Counted from the first letter of the stretch, positions 44,001 to 59,000 are shown. The stretch is 64,000 nucleotides of DNA from Oopsacas minuta (GCA_024704765.1 JAKMXF010000321.1:682001-746000); one strand, 5' to 3'. Program-made: numbers and translations. The notes: generated by a model not told the origin, from the sequence alone.

Positions 44001-47000
44001 CAGTACATTCTCCGCATCAGCAGGGGTAATCTTAGGCTGGGTAGTAGCGACGGCCATTTTGTGTGTACAATTTCTGTTATGAATTGAATTCAATGCAATC
44101 TCTGATGGAACACGAAGTTTATACTCGTGGAGGAGATAGGACTATCGTACTAGGCGGTGTCTACGCAGTTTCAAATTACTAAAATATGATATTGTTTGCT
44201 ATAATTGTGTGTTACATAATACAATGCTCATTATAATAATGCATTATTGATAGAGATCATATCATACATCATAATGGTGTTGTGGTGCAAATACCATTCT
44301 ACAGAATTGGTTGTATAGTAGAGTCTTGGGGTAAGCATACTATTCATTCTTTGAGAATTGATACAATTTACAGATAACCAGATTGATAAATATAGAAAAA
44401 TATCACTGTACGACACGGGACCAACAAAAGCTAGTGGAATATTGATATGGCTGTTCAAACGTTAAGTAAAGATACAAAGGGTAAAGGGGGTAGTATGCAA
44501 AGTGTGACAACCCAATTCTTTTCGTATTACAATAGCGTGACACAGGGAGGAGAGGGGGAAATTTCGGGAATTTTGTGTTCGGTAACGCTTAAACAGTGTT
44601 TCTGTACAAATTAAACTAGAATGAATACATTAACAATACAAAATGTGTGAATAAAAGTACCTTTTTCTCATAATAGCTATTCTTGCTATCTGAAAGAGTT
44701 AACCCGGTTAGTTTGGATAAAAGTTCATCTCCAGTTCCTTCTTTCTTCTTCCCTTTATTAGAAGCTATCTGGAGGTAGTTATCAATTTCTCCCATATTAT
44801 GTAGCTTAACACAAGCCTTCATGTGAGCATCACGTTTCGCATTCTCAGTTGTGCTCCAAACTTGACTCTGAAAACACAAAATAGTGAATAAATCAAATAT
44901 ACGTACGTATAGAAACTCAGTTAGTACGTACTTTCTCCAAAACAGATGCTCAATTCTGCATTATAAGTACAGAAGACTATTCGATTAAGACATTACTTCG
45001 CTTAGTAAGTGGTAATATTTGTTTTCTGGGTGTGTATGTCTTATCGGAGTTATACTGTATTTACATAGATTCTATAAACAATCGATATATCGAGATTTGT
45101 AGCTTTTCGAAATGAGCTGAGTTAGATACAGTAACTATTATTATGTAGTGTAATCAGTGGCGTAGCAAGAGTATAATGTATCCTTGGCTCACGGGACAGG
45201 GGACTGGTATCATTTATCTTGACCTGAAATTACAGTAGAGTTAGCAGTGGAACCCGCATAAACCGACACTGAATAATCTGGAAGACTACTATAATCCGAG
45301 AATATTTCTGATGTGAATAGCTTCCAACAATACAAATTCACCTACATAACATAATCCGACAATTATTACAACAAAAATTTTCACGTCCCAACGAGTGTCG
45401 GTTTATGCAGGTTCCACTGTATACGGGAAAATGTAACCATCCATTAAGGCTTTAAAATGCTACTATTAATTAATGGGATAGTAGTACTTGGAAAGACATA
45501 TCTCATACACAAATACACAACTTACTTGTATAACATCTCTGATAGGAGCTCTCTCAGGTAGAATAAGGTTGCATACAAATCCAACCTTAAGAGGCTGATC
45601 AATCTTCTTAGTAACACAACAAGGTTTAGGAGTGTAAAATGGGTCCCTACATAAGCGTTGACAATAGCTAAAAGAGGAAGTGAAACTAGATTAATATAGT
45701 TTGGATGTCTTATCTTTAACTGGGAATTAATATATGTAAATCTTATGAATCAGCAGTTTCATCTATTAATACAGTCAGCTTAGTATAAGCTAAATGCATT
45801 AACGAATTAACATTTCTTACCAGTTAATAAGCTGAATAGCTGAAGCTCCCGTTATCTTAGCTCCAGTACTTTGTATAATGAATGGAGGGATATCCCCGAT
45901 ATCCTCAATCTGTTCAGAGGCTACTTCTTCCCGAGATCTACACGTACTAGTTAGAGTTTCCTCAATTCTTTTAAAAGTGTCTAAATTCCTCGTTTGTTCA
46001 GGCACCTCATCCTAATTGGTGAAAATAAAAAATCACTTAAATAATCTCATTATAGTGTGATGTTCGCTTATTAGCAATTCTTCCATTAGCAATATTCACC
46101 TAAAGTATTTCAGGAGTTCATTTTGTCTGGGAAATATTCCTCTAATACCAAATTTACCTATTAGCAATGGAAATTCGTGCAATATTATATATGCTAATAT
46201 GCACCTCCATCGTATGTGTATTGGCTACAACCTTACTCAAATCTTAATATGACAAAAATAGCCTTAAGAATAACATAGTCAAAAAATAGATAAATTTGAT
46301 AGGTACTTCTATTGCTAGGAATTTGACAGCCAGGTCAAATTAGATGTCAAAAAAGTCTATGGGAGCACACGAACTTTTCCAAACCAGAGAGTTCCTTTGC
46401 CACATATGCCAGATATAATACAAAACAGCTCAGCTGTTAAATTAAACATACCTTCTGTATCATGTGATACAGCATCGCATCCTTATTCCTAGCTCTCCCC
46501 TTAGACTGTATGTAGCTCCTGGGAGTGAGAGGAAGATCAAATCTTATTATTAAATTGCACTGAGGAACATCTAGACCTTCTTCCAATACATTAGTTGCAA
46601 AGAGTAAGTTCACATCGCGATAACGAAATCGTCTCAATTCCTGTTAAAAATCGTGGATTGTAGTTTATGAAGACAGGTAGAAATATAATAATGGTCAGAT
46701 TTATATTATAAATCTTGATTAATCGCTAGAATGGGGAAATAAAATACGTACTTCTTTTAGTTTCAATTCCTAGATATGCTAATTTCTGTCCAAATACACA
46801 CAGGCCAATATTAATCTCAATCGAATGGAGAGAGTCGAATTGTATAGGGACCTATACCATTACTCCATTAACATCTTTTAGAACAGCGGTTCCCAACCTT
46901 ATCACCCGTGGACCCTTTATACAATTTAACACATTCTGTGGACCCCTCCCCCCTAAACTGCAATACAAAATTTGAAAACCTGCTCTCGACCACCAAGGGG

Positions 47001-50000
47001 CCTTAAGGGGCCATGTTGGGAACAGCTGCATTAATACTACCAATTATTATACTGCACAGTGTCTGTGTGATTAACATACCTTTTCCTGTTCATATATATT
47101 CATCTCTGCTTCTGGAACTACACTACTAGAACCATGTCCTACTACACTACCACTTTTAACAAAATTAAATCCTCTGGAATTCGAGGGATCTACAAAACTT
47201 GTAAAAATATGTTTCAATAAAACAGCTGATATTCTTCTGTTAACAAACACTATGCCAGACAGGATAGGCTCAGATTCCTGTGAGGGAGCCTCATCAGCTG
47301 ATTTAGATTTCTGTAGCATGTTAAACGTCTTAACTAGCTCACATAATTTTAAAACCTTAGGACTATAAGCACTTTCTCGTTTATATCGCGAATGAATGTC
47401 AGTTTTTAGCGTTTTGATAACAGAAATTGTGTTGTCAATGAATGAGTAATCTAGCTCAGTAGGAATTCTCTGTGTGCTATAGAATAAGTTCCATCTATAA
47501 TACTTCAAATTTGATATATACAATTCTATACAATCTAGACAAGGGTCCGTCCCCAGTTCATTCAAGGCATAGATACAGTCTGCAATTGCTGTTTTACAAA
47601 CTTCCACTGTATTTCTAACAGGAAACTCCCAACCAGCGTATTTGACATTGTCTCTTTGAAGAAAGAAATTCAAAAATACTTTCATCTCTCCAACATAATC
47701 ATATCTATTGTAAGGATATATATCGAAGTATGCAAAACTCTCTGTGGGGTTAGTAACGTGCATTGACATTGAATTAGGATCTGTTGTAGTAATAGCCTTT
47801 GAGTGTAGAATAGCTTCAAGCTCTGATATTTCTTTCTCAACTTGATTAAAGTCTTTTAAGTTTCTAGCAATTGAAAAAGGATAAAAATCCTATTTTGATA
47901 GATAATATAATTATTAATTAGTAAAAACTACAAACCAGACTACAAAGAATTAATTGATAAATGAGTGGCCAAGGATAGATGCTGGTTCTGACTAAACTTC
48001 CCATCTGGCATCTTCTATCCATTGAGCATAGTTTTCCAACACGATATTAATCATGGGCTCCAACCAGGGGCCAGCAACCTAGGTTGCTAAGTGCCCTCTA
48101 ACAACCTATTTTGTGAGGTGAATCATGAAGTTGCTGGGGGATCAGTATGTAGCAAACTAGATTGTTGATTTGAAAATTCCTTTAATGGAATTTCGTTGAG
48201 AATATTTTTGATCAAATTTATGTCAAATATGTGTATAATACTGGTATACTTAGGGAACGCTAATTCTCAAGAGCAGCAAAATACACATTTATGAACTAGA
48301 ATATACGTATATACCTGGTTACGATAGAAGCACTAAGTCCTAGTATCTTAGGAATTTGACACTGTAATCTCTTAGAGTTATCTTCTAGAGTACGCATAAT
48401 CTCTCTATAAGGATGGTTCCTACGTGCATGATGACACTCATCAAATATTAATAATCCTATACTAGACACAAGCAGGACGCCTTTATTGAAGGCATTGAGA
48501 GCAGATTGTGCTATCATTACAAGAACCTCTACTCTCTCAAGCTCTTGTTCCCAATCCTCATACCCCCAGTCAGAAATACCTTCTCCTCCTATGTAGTCAC
48601 TGACAGAAAACCCAGTACTTCTGCGTATTACATCAGTTTGTTGTTTTACAAGAGCGTCTGAATAAAGAACATTATTAAACAATGGAAATTGTAAACGTTC
48701 AGTTAAACAAGGAAAAATCAATTAAACTTTATGTTTCCCCAAATATTTTTATCTAAATACCATTTAGTTAATACTGGCTAGGTCATGGATGCCTAACTTC
48801 CTTTCCGTTGAGTAACCGGACAGGTTGGATATCTGAGAGGTAAATATATTCCTAAGTATTTTGCTTAAATGCTCGAGAAACCTAGACATTGGTTATTGAT
48901 TAATGTGGTATAGAAGTCATCTCTAGTGACTTAATGAGTAGTATTTTTGCTATCAATAGTTGAGTTATCCTAATAATGTAAATGATGTAAACAAAATCTA
49001 CCGAATAACTACTTTTACTCTCAGCTTATTTCTAGCAGCAAAACTCAAATAGAGAAGAGAAGCACCAAACAACCAAATCACCATGGATATGAAAAGCAAG
49101 CTGACAAAGAAACTAATAACAGAAGAATACTAATGAATCTACTGTCAAATGAAATGACTGTGCTCGAATATACAGATCAGTTTGGGCTAACTGAAATGTA
49201 GATATCTCTCAACGGGAATGAGATAAGCTATGATTGCATATAGATTTATATAACAGTAAATCAGCTCAAAGCAAAGAGATACAAGAAAGATAACAAACCG
49301 ATAAAAAGATTCTTTCTGCATGAAGAGACGGCTCATATAATCACAACTACTATCAAGATGTATTACGTAACAAGTCGCCCTTTTGATTCTAATTTGTGAG
49401 AATATGCTAATTACGACATAAACTAACCACACGATACATAATATAGTGTAGATTAGTCCTCAACCCTGACCAATGTAAGACATTATATTGTTGATATCGT
49501 CTTGATAGTCAAGAACTATAGCATTTGAAATGTTAGCCATTATTAATTAAGTACTATACAGCTGATAGAGTATTAACTTTTATACAGAAAATAATTATAT
49601 TATATAAACATCACTGGTATTGATATTTCTAATATCATTGAAGATTATGATTGTAAATCAGTGCTCGATCAGCTCAATAACTTCATCCATTATATATAGG
49701 AGACCCGATACTGGGAAATTTATTATAAATTGTCCGTTGCTAATTAAGATAGGTGTATTATGTAAGTAAAGTCACTATAATGTATACACTGCTTTACTTT
49801 ACTGGAGAAATTATCCAGGAATATACATATAACATAGTTGTATGTCCGAATCAATCTTGATTGCATATGTTCTATAATATAATAATAATACAATACATCA
49901 TACACAGCTGGGTGAATTCATCTAAATAAATGTAATCACTTTGACAAATTTATTACAAATAATAATAATCCCAAATTAAAGATAATTCAACTATTATATA

Positions 50001-53000
50001 CAAATCATAAATACATATACACTTCAGAATATATCATACTAATGTGAACAAGAAAACAAAGACAAGCACTACGTTACTTTATGCCATAAGTATAATATTG
50101 TCATTGTAATGCATCTAAAATTCTAGATATTAGTTGTGATTAACGAATCGTTTCTTCATGAGAAGGAATCCATTTTTCCGGTATGTTATTCAATATTGTA
50201 AATTACGAGCCTTTGGCTCGTTGCTTCGCGATGAACTCGGCGCTATGCGTCTCGAGGTATTTAACGGACAAACAACAATTGAGATTTAATAATATTGCTG
50301 TTGTTTACAATATTCAGACTCAACATACTCGATTACCCCAGGATAGTTGTTGAAAGTATGATTCTACCTCAATTTTGAAATTTGTTCACTTTATATTCAT
50401 AAAAACAACAATAAATTTACATATGATTAATCCAAAAGTGTGAAAATCGGATTCAGCATGTTCGATATATTCAGTGAAGTTTCATTGAATTCTATTTAGT
50501 TCCTTGATAAACACAATAAATACATAGTTATGCGATAATTTCAAAATTGTATACCGTAAATCCTTTCCTTGACAACGTACACAAACAGACAATCAAACAA
50601 ACAAACAACAATAGAGATTTCATAATATAGATATACATTTGTATTTTCCAAATTTATGGATAATTCTTTGGTCACAGAGTCCGCATTCACACTTTACTAC
50701 TTGTATAGTTGAAAAGTTCAATATTTTTAATGCTCAGAGAGAATATGGCTGAGATAATTGAAGGGTCAGAATATTTTATATATTAACTGGCATATAAAAA
50801 ATATAATCAAATAACGCCCGTCATGGCCAGTTTCCGAAGAAATTACGGATGAGAAACAAGTATTTAATTTTACATAGCCAAATACAATTAGAAAAAACCT
50901 CAAAAGTTACATTCAAAACTAAATATGACTAATAAGTATAGGAGAGAAATATTAAAAATAAGAAACAAAAGTAGGATCCTCGTACATTTGGTACACCTTT
51001 TCATCATTTATATAGAGCTACGAAGCTGCTTCTAATCAAGACAATAATGGATCAGAACAGACTTGATAACGATATCTTTCTCTGTCATAAAACCGGCTCT
51101 TAATGCATCTTTTAGCTGTGACATACATAATGTTCAGGTTTACAATCATAAATATAAAATATATAAGAAGATCAATGAAGTTATTGAATACCAGGCAATA
51201 ACTGCAGATTTGAGTCAGAGTTGCAAATGGGTCACATGAAGTGACCCATGACCCATGTGACCCATGACCCACTGACCCATGGGTCATAACCCATTTATTA
51301 TTTTAAGATCCATTCTGACCCATTATGTATTTCATTATTAGGAGCAAGTATAATGTAAGTATTTAGTCTAACACAATAATTATATCAAGTTGTTTTTATA
51401 TCCTTCCAACAAAACAGAGACAGCTTCAATAGTTTCTGGAAACATTGTATTCCGTTGAGATGTTACGATATGCCGAGCATTAAAGGCACTAAAGTGTCTA
51501 TCGCTTTCGGATGAGGATGCCTGAATTACCAATAATCTCATGGCAATTATTGATAATAATGGAAACCTAAGTTCATTCTGCTTCCACCAATCAAGGAGGT
51601 TAAAACTCTCACTTGTAGTATTCCAAACATTTAGTATAATGACCACCTCTATTAACTCTATTTAGAAGGTTTTCTAATTGACAAGTAACTCTTTTAAGCC
51701 TACATTGTATATAAATAAAATTTTGATGGGTCATGACCCACTAACCCATCTGACCCATTCGCAGCTCTGATCCCATATATCTTGATTAATTACAATGTGT
51801 AATATAATCGGACAATTTAGATCAATTTCTCAGTATAAAATAGAAATCATTATCTAGTAGAAGGATATATAGCCTGGTAATAGAGAACCGAGTTCTTCCC
51901 CTATTTCAGAGGGATGAAGCTATTGAATAATCCAAGAATGATTACTGCCATATTACCAGATGGTTTATTTATCCTCCCAATTCTATATCTACAGTATATA
52001 AGAAGGGTAAAGACTTATTTAACTGTATAATAGTTAAGATACCTAATCTTCCACGCGTTAGAGGAAATAACGATACATTGCTTTACATTGGTCAGGGGTT
52101 TGGACTAATTTACACTATAGTATGTACTGTGTGGTTAGTTTATGTTGTATTTAACATATTCTCACAAATTAGGAACAAAAAGAGATTTGTTACTTTAATC
52201 CATCTAGATAGTAGTTGTGATTATACAAATCGTCTCTTTATGCAAAATGAATCTATATTCCGGTATGTTATATTTCTTGTATTTCTTTGCTTTGAGCTGA
52301 TCTGCTGCTTGAGTATAATTATATTTGGAGTCTTATTAGAACTCAAGTTAAGCGTTAATATGATTCCAGTTGGTCCGAACTGTTCAGTATATTCGAAACA
52401 TTCATCGGAATTTCACATGATAATAGATATAACATTATTATTCAGCATTTAGTCTCTTCGTTCGGTGCTTTTTCATTTTCCATGATAATTTGGTTGTTTG
52501 GTGCTCTGCTTCTCCATTTGAGTTTTGCAGCTAGAAGTGAGTTGAAAATAAAAATAGTGCTGCGCTTCTTCTTGTTTCGGATACTTATTAATCTCATCAC
52601 ATTAATATTCTCATGTATTCGATACACTAGCATTTTCGGTGTCATCATACGAAGTTTGATCGATCAAATCAGTTTCTTTATCATAGTCTACATAGCTAAG
52701 AAGAGATTCTTTCCTGCCATGAATAGTCGTGTTATAGATGCATATCATCTCCATAATACTAATGTGTATCTACAACAGAAAAGATTGTTAAAACAGTATA
52801 AGGTGCTTGTCTTTGTTTTCTTGTTCGCATCTGAATTAGGTATTCTGAAATGTATGAGTTTTCAGGATTTGTATACAATAATTGAAACAATCTCTCTAAA
52901 CCTTTGTTGGTTTCAAGTAACCTATCATCTCCCTATACTCATGATATCAGAATTTTCAAAGGGTACACTTACTCAAATCAGAGCTGCAAATGGGTCAATG

Positions 53001-56000
53001 GGTCAGTGGGTCATGGGTCATGCATTAATGGGTCATGACCCATCAAAATTTTATTTATATACAATGTAGGCTTAAAAGAGTTACTTGTCAATTAGAAAAC
53101 CTTCTAAATAGAGTTAATAGAGGTGGTCATTATACTAAATGTTTGGAATACTACAAGTGAGAGTTTTAACCTCCTTGATTGGTGGAAGCAGAATGAACTT
53201 AGGTTTCCATTATTATCAATAATTGCCATGAGATTATTGGTAATTCAGGCATCCTCATCCGAAAGCGATAGACACTTTAGTGCCTTTAATGCTCGGCATA
53301 TCGTAACATCCCAACGGAATACAATGTTTCCAGAAACTATTGAAGCTGTCTCTGTTTTGTTGGAAGGATATAAAAACAACTTGATATAATTATTGTGTTA
53401 GACTAAATACTTACATTATACTTGCTCCTAATAATGAAATACATAATGGGTCAATGGTCATGGGTCACTTCATGTGACCCATTTGCAGCTCTGTATGGGA
53501 TATGTTAGTGCAGCAATCTGATAATTCATTTATTGGCTACGTCACTGGATAAATTATCCGATTAATTCTTGATTCTTCCATTGGTTGTAGATTAATGTAG
53601 ACAACTAAAAATCTCACGAATCATCTTTTTTACACACCTACAGTCCTACATTGTTGAGTTTATGCTACGTAATACATTTGACAGTTACAAATTTAGCACA
53701 ATTTAGATAACAAAAACAATAGGTATGCTTATGTATCTGGTCATAATCTTGTTCTTTCTATTCCTGAGTCCTAATCAAGACAATAAAGGATTAGAACTGA
53801 TCTGATAACGATATCTTTCTCTGTCATAAAACCAGTGCTTTAAGTATCCTTTAGCAGTGACATACATAATGTTCAAGTTTACGATAATAAAGTTAATATA
53901 AACAACAAGATCGATGAAGTGAAGTAATACACTACAAAAAGTGTATATTAGAATAAGAGTTGTCTTTGTAGATTCTGATATTATTATGACCATAGGAAGA
54001 TTATAAGTTACGTTAAACCAACAAAGATTTTGAGAAATTGATTCCAAAATCACAAATAAGTCAAACAAGAAAAATCTCTTCAGAATATATAACTCAGATG
54101 TGAACAAGAAAACAAAAACTATCACTTTATACTGTTTTAACAATCTTTTCTGTTGTAGATACACATAAGTATTATGGAGATGAAATGCATCTATAACACG
54201 ACTATTCATGGCAGGAAAGAATCTCTTCTTAGCTATGTAGAGTACAATAAAGAAACTAATTTGATCCATCAAACCTAGTAAGAGTATACCGAATACTCTA
54301 GTATACGGAATATAAGTTAATACCACCACGATAAGATATATAACTATTCCTAACAAGATGAAATGTATAACTACTTTCACTCTCAGCTTATTTCTAGCAG
54401 CAAACCTCAAATGGAGAAGAGAAGCACCAAATAGCCAAATCATCATGGAGAATGAAAAATCACCAAACAAAATAATAATATTCATACAAATACCGATAGA
54501 TCCTCTGTCGAATGAAACGCGAATGAATGTGTGTAATTCTATGGAGCAATGAGGAACAATTTGGTGAAAAATATTTCTTACTGGTTTGGGATCAAATATC
54601 ATTACTCCGAATATATTTATGTGCAGGCAATAGATCAGCTCAAAGCAAAGAAATACAAGAAAGATAACATACCGGAATAGTGTTTCTTTTAGCATGAATA
54701 GACGATTTGTATAATCACTACTACTCTTTAGATGCATTAATGTAACAATTCTTCTTTTGTTTCCAATTTGTGAATATATGTTAGCTATGACGTAAGGTAG
54801 CCACAAGAGGCATAATATAGTGTAGATTAGTCCTAAACCCTGACCAATGTAATACGCCTTATAGTCAACATCAGCTAGACTGTCAAGAACACATTGAACA
54901 TCTGAAGTGTTATTCATGACAATACAGTACTTCTAAATGAATCTTCAACAAATACACACACATATATATATATATAGCGAGATAATACACAAACTAAATA
55001 GATATTACTCAGATCAAAAGCGATTATAAGAAAAGACTAATAAATTAATCCCTCTGGAAGAATTTTACGCATTAGCATTCTATGAGTGATTAATATCCTA
55101 ATATAAAGTACTTTAGTATCATATTATGTAATGCTTCTTACCTTAGTTACTTACAGAGCAGTAGCCAAGGTAAGGTACCTGCGGCAATTCCGCGCCTGTG
55201 CTCACTACTATCCTGCACCATCGTGCGACCCTAGCTACGAATCTGGTTACATACGGGATAATGTCTCGTTATATGTTATAGCAGATCTTAAGATTAAGTC
55301 ACACATTTTATTACTAATTTTGTAACTGATTCAGTATCTGAAGTCACATTTGCTCTATCATGTAATAATCTTAGAATATTAGACATGCAAAATGCCAAAA
55401 ATCAACTATTTTTGAAATATATTTCTATTTTTGAAACTAACAAACTGAGGATATTTGTGGACAAAAGAGTATTTGTACGTCTCAGCTATTTCAGTTATGC
55501 AGAGTTATTTTCGATTTTTATTGAGAAGCAATTACGCTAAAGTTCCAAAATTCACATATACAGAAAAACTCAATACAAATATATCAATAGCCAAGTAAGA
55601 AATGGAATAACATAGAGATAGAATGAAGCAGAATAGTCATGAGTACCTGGTATAATATGATAGCTGTATTGTTTAAACATTAGGCATCCACTGCTAAATA
55701 TTATTATCCCAAACTTAAATCAATTAATAAGTACTACAATCGAAATTCAATAAAAATTATTGCCAATTCGTCATAGCTTCACAAAGAAATCTCATAAATA
55801 AGCTAGTATAGCATATCTCATGTGTCAATTAATTTGAAAAGTGCAAATGCCCCACAATCCACAATTGATTGACAATAGAAAAATACAATTGAATTAAATT
55901 CCAATAAATAGGCATGAAATTTTATGGCACCATAATAGACTATAGCATACGACGTGTATATATAAATTAATTGCAAGATCATATCATTTAACAACGAATA

Positions 56001-59000
56001 AGCAGGTTGACATAGGAAATGCTTCGGGTTGAGGTTCAAGGAGCTTCAGGCCTGAAAAATCAAGATTACACGAAAAAGAGTGACCCTTATTGTATTATAA
56101 AGTTTCAAGGACAATCTGACAAAACTAAAACAATAGAAAGAAATCTAAGTCCAATCTGGAACCAAGTACTAGAATTTGAAATAAGAGCTCCATTAACAGG
56201 GACTGAGAATATAGATTTGGAAATAAAAGATGAAAATACATTTGGACGCGACACGCTAATGGGAAAAGCTTCTATTCTAATTCGTACAGCAGTCAAATCA
56301 GGTAGACAACCTGTTGCCTCACAAGGATTGCTAGACAAATCTGGAAAGACTACACTAGGAACAGTCAACTTGATTGTAAGCTACAATCCGCCACACGAAA
56401 GAGGGCGTGCAGGTACATACGTAGAGAGGATAGCTGAAGACCAGAATTCACCTCTGGAGGAGAACATAGGGATAGGGATGGGAGACGACTGGGAAATTGT
56501 TGAGAATGAAAATCCAGACGAAAAAGATGCAGGATTGAGTGGACTAGATAGTAATAAGTCTGCAATAGCACGTGCTGACAAATTCAAACGCAAACAAGCT
56601 AGAATTCGGCTACCTAACGAACCTCTTGATTTCCAATTACAGATACATTGCATTGAAGCCCGTAGACTATCAGGGGGAGGTGGAAACATTAGTCCATCAT
56701 GTGCAATAAATATAGGGAGTCAATCAAAAAGTACATCATCAGTAGACAGTAGTATTAATCCTGTATGGGATGAGACGTTAATATTCTACTTCAGAATTAA
56801 GCCATCAGAGCTATTCAATACAATGCTAATGATTAAGGTAGTCAATAGTAAGTATGTGGTAATGGAGAACTTGATTGGTAGCTTCCAGATGGATATAGGC
56901 GTGATATACGATGAACCTAATCATGGATTCATACAAAAATGGTTGTTGTTAACAAACATAAAAGATACTTCAGCGGGACCTAAAGGCTACCTCAAGATAA
57001 GTATTCAAGTAGTCGGACCAGGAGATAGTCCAAGCCCCCTCCCACATTACGACCCAATTAGTTCCCATACTGATGACATAGAAGGAAATCTCCTCAGGCC
57101 AGCTGGTATCAATCTACAACCTGCAACCTTCAAAATCCGTATCTACAAAGCAGAAGATGTACCTCAAATGGATTCGGCGTATCTAGAAACTGTGAAGAAG
57201 ATATTTTCTAAGAATGCAACTGAATCGAAGAATCTAGTAGATCCTTACGTAACTGTAAGCTATGCTGGACACACAGTAACCACAGGAGTACGCTGGACAA
57301 CCTGTAATCCAGAATGGAATGAATCGCTCGCATTAGGCACAAGATTTCCCTCCATGAGTGAAAGAATACAAATCAGATTATACGATAAAGACACGACTAG
57401 TCAGGACGATATTATCGGGACAACTTTCCTATACCTTTCTAATATATCTCTCCCAGAAGGTGACAACGGCTTCTTGCCCACCTTCGGCCCTGCTTGGGTT
57501 AATTTCTACGGCTCCACACGTGAATACAAACATATAGGCACTGATTACGAGCATTTGAATGAAGGAGTTTTTGAAGGCGTAGCGTATAGAGGAAGAATAC
57601 TCATGGATCTTAATACAGAATTAGGCAAATACCCAGCAACCACACAAGCAGCCAAGTTTACAAGAGAAAAATCTCTTGCAAAAGGCTTCAAACGTCTAAA
57701 ACATAGAATCTACGTAGCTTTCTTCCATGCTACACAAATAAAACCGCATACAAGTGAAGTTTCATTCGAAGTTAGTATCGGTAACTATGGTTACCGAGAA
57801 GATCCGAATGCTATTATAGCACCATCCACTACCCAACCCACGAAACCTGTAACAGAGAACAACAGTCTCTTCTTCCTGCCCTGGGGCAAGATGAAACCCT
57901 GTTGTGTGATACCATGTTATTGGGAAAACAACGTATACCGTATTGAAAGCATGAACATACTAAATTATATTGCAGATGAACTTGAGTTGGAGACGATACA
58001 AGTAAGAGAGCTAATGAAGAAGGAGGATGTCGATAAAAAAGAAGTTTCTCAGGCGATTCTTAACATGCTTGAAAAGCTATCTACTCTGTTAAGTGAACCA
58101 CTACCTCTCTTACCGAGAGATGCACACACAATGCTAGATATTCATTGGTGGGGACTACGTGATAAAGAACGTAACGCTATTCTCAATGAAATCACAGGTT
58201 TGAAAGATTTAATCGATAAAGAAGAAGTAGTGTATATTTGTGAAGGATTCGTCAACAGAATCAGGGTAGTAGCAGTTGAGAGTCAAATCTCTATCCCTGA
58301 CATCATAATATGGATGATTCACGGTGTTGACCGTGTAGCTGTTGCTAGAATTCCTATACAGGATCTATTCTATTCTAAAAATCCGATAGCTAGAGGTAGA
58401 CTATGTGGCAAAATACATACAAGATTCCTAAGGGAACCAATAAAAGTAGCGAAAAATGATGTACATAGAGAATATAATGCTCAGTTGAGGATAGCTGCAT
58501 GGGTTGGAAGGGAGAAAAATACCTTTAATTGGGAGGAATGTATACCAGGAGGAACAGTTATGACATTCGCCGAAACATACGAGAACCAAATATTCACTGC
58601 GATTTCTTGGGGACCAGTTCCGTTTGGCCTGATTCCAGCTTGGTCAGATAGTACAGGTAAAATGAGTCTACCGAAAGAGAGCTTTGGAATTCCCATAGGA
58701 TGGAAATGGGATGATGACTGGATTGTTTCATCAGCAGAAGACATTGAATATGACCCAGAATATAAATTACATCGAATAATGGAAGAGACATATGAGGTGA
58801 GAACGAAGGATGAGGATGATCAGGATTGGAACGATACTAAAACAGTTTGGGAAGATGAGAACGGCAATCAAAGCTCAGCTCCACTAAACGTAAAACCTCC
58901 GAAGGGTTGGGACTGGGATGAATCTAAATGGACAATAGACACGAACAGAGCAGTGGATGAAGAAGGCTGGGAGTACGGAAGTAATCCTGACTCGAGGGAG

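Noticed and set aside
40924-44057. uS9m and the SAM/PH-like ORF as Dicer exons
   Set aside because: Same strand as Dicer, but each has its own ATG, stop and complete domain set. The Dicer frame joins exon 8 to exon 9 without them.
51216-53493. The two hAT copies and the segment between as one large composite transposon
   Set aside because: A composite would have one duplication at its outer edges. ATTTGAGT and TATGGGAT do not match; the swapped pairs show two insertions and an inversion.
55131-55325. 64-codon ORF near the ferlin promoter
   Set aside because: No signature beyond local GC enrichment.
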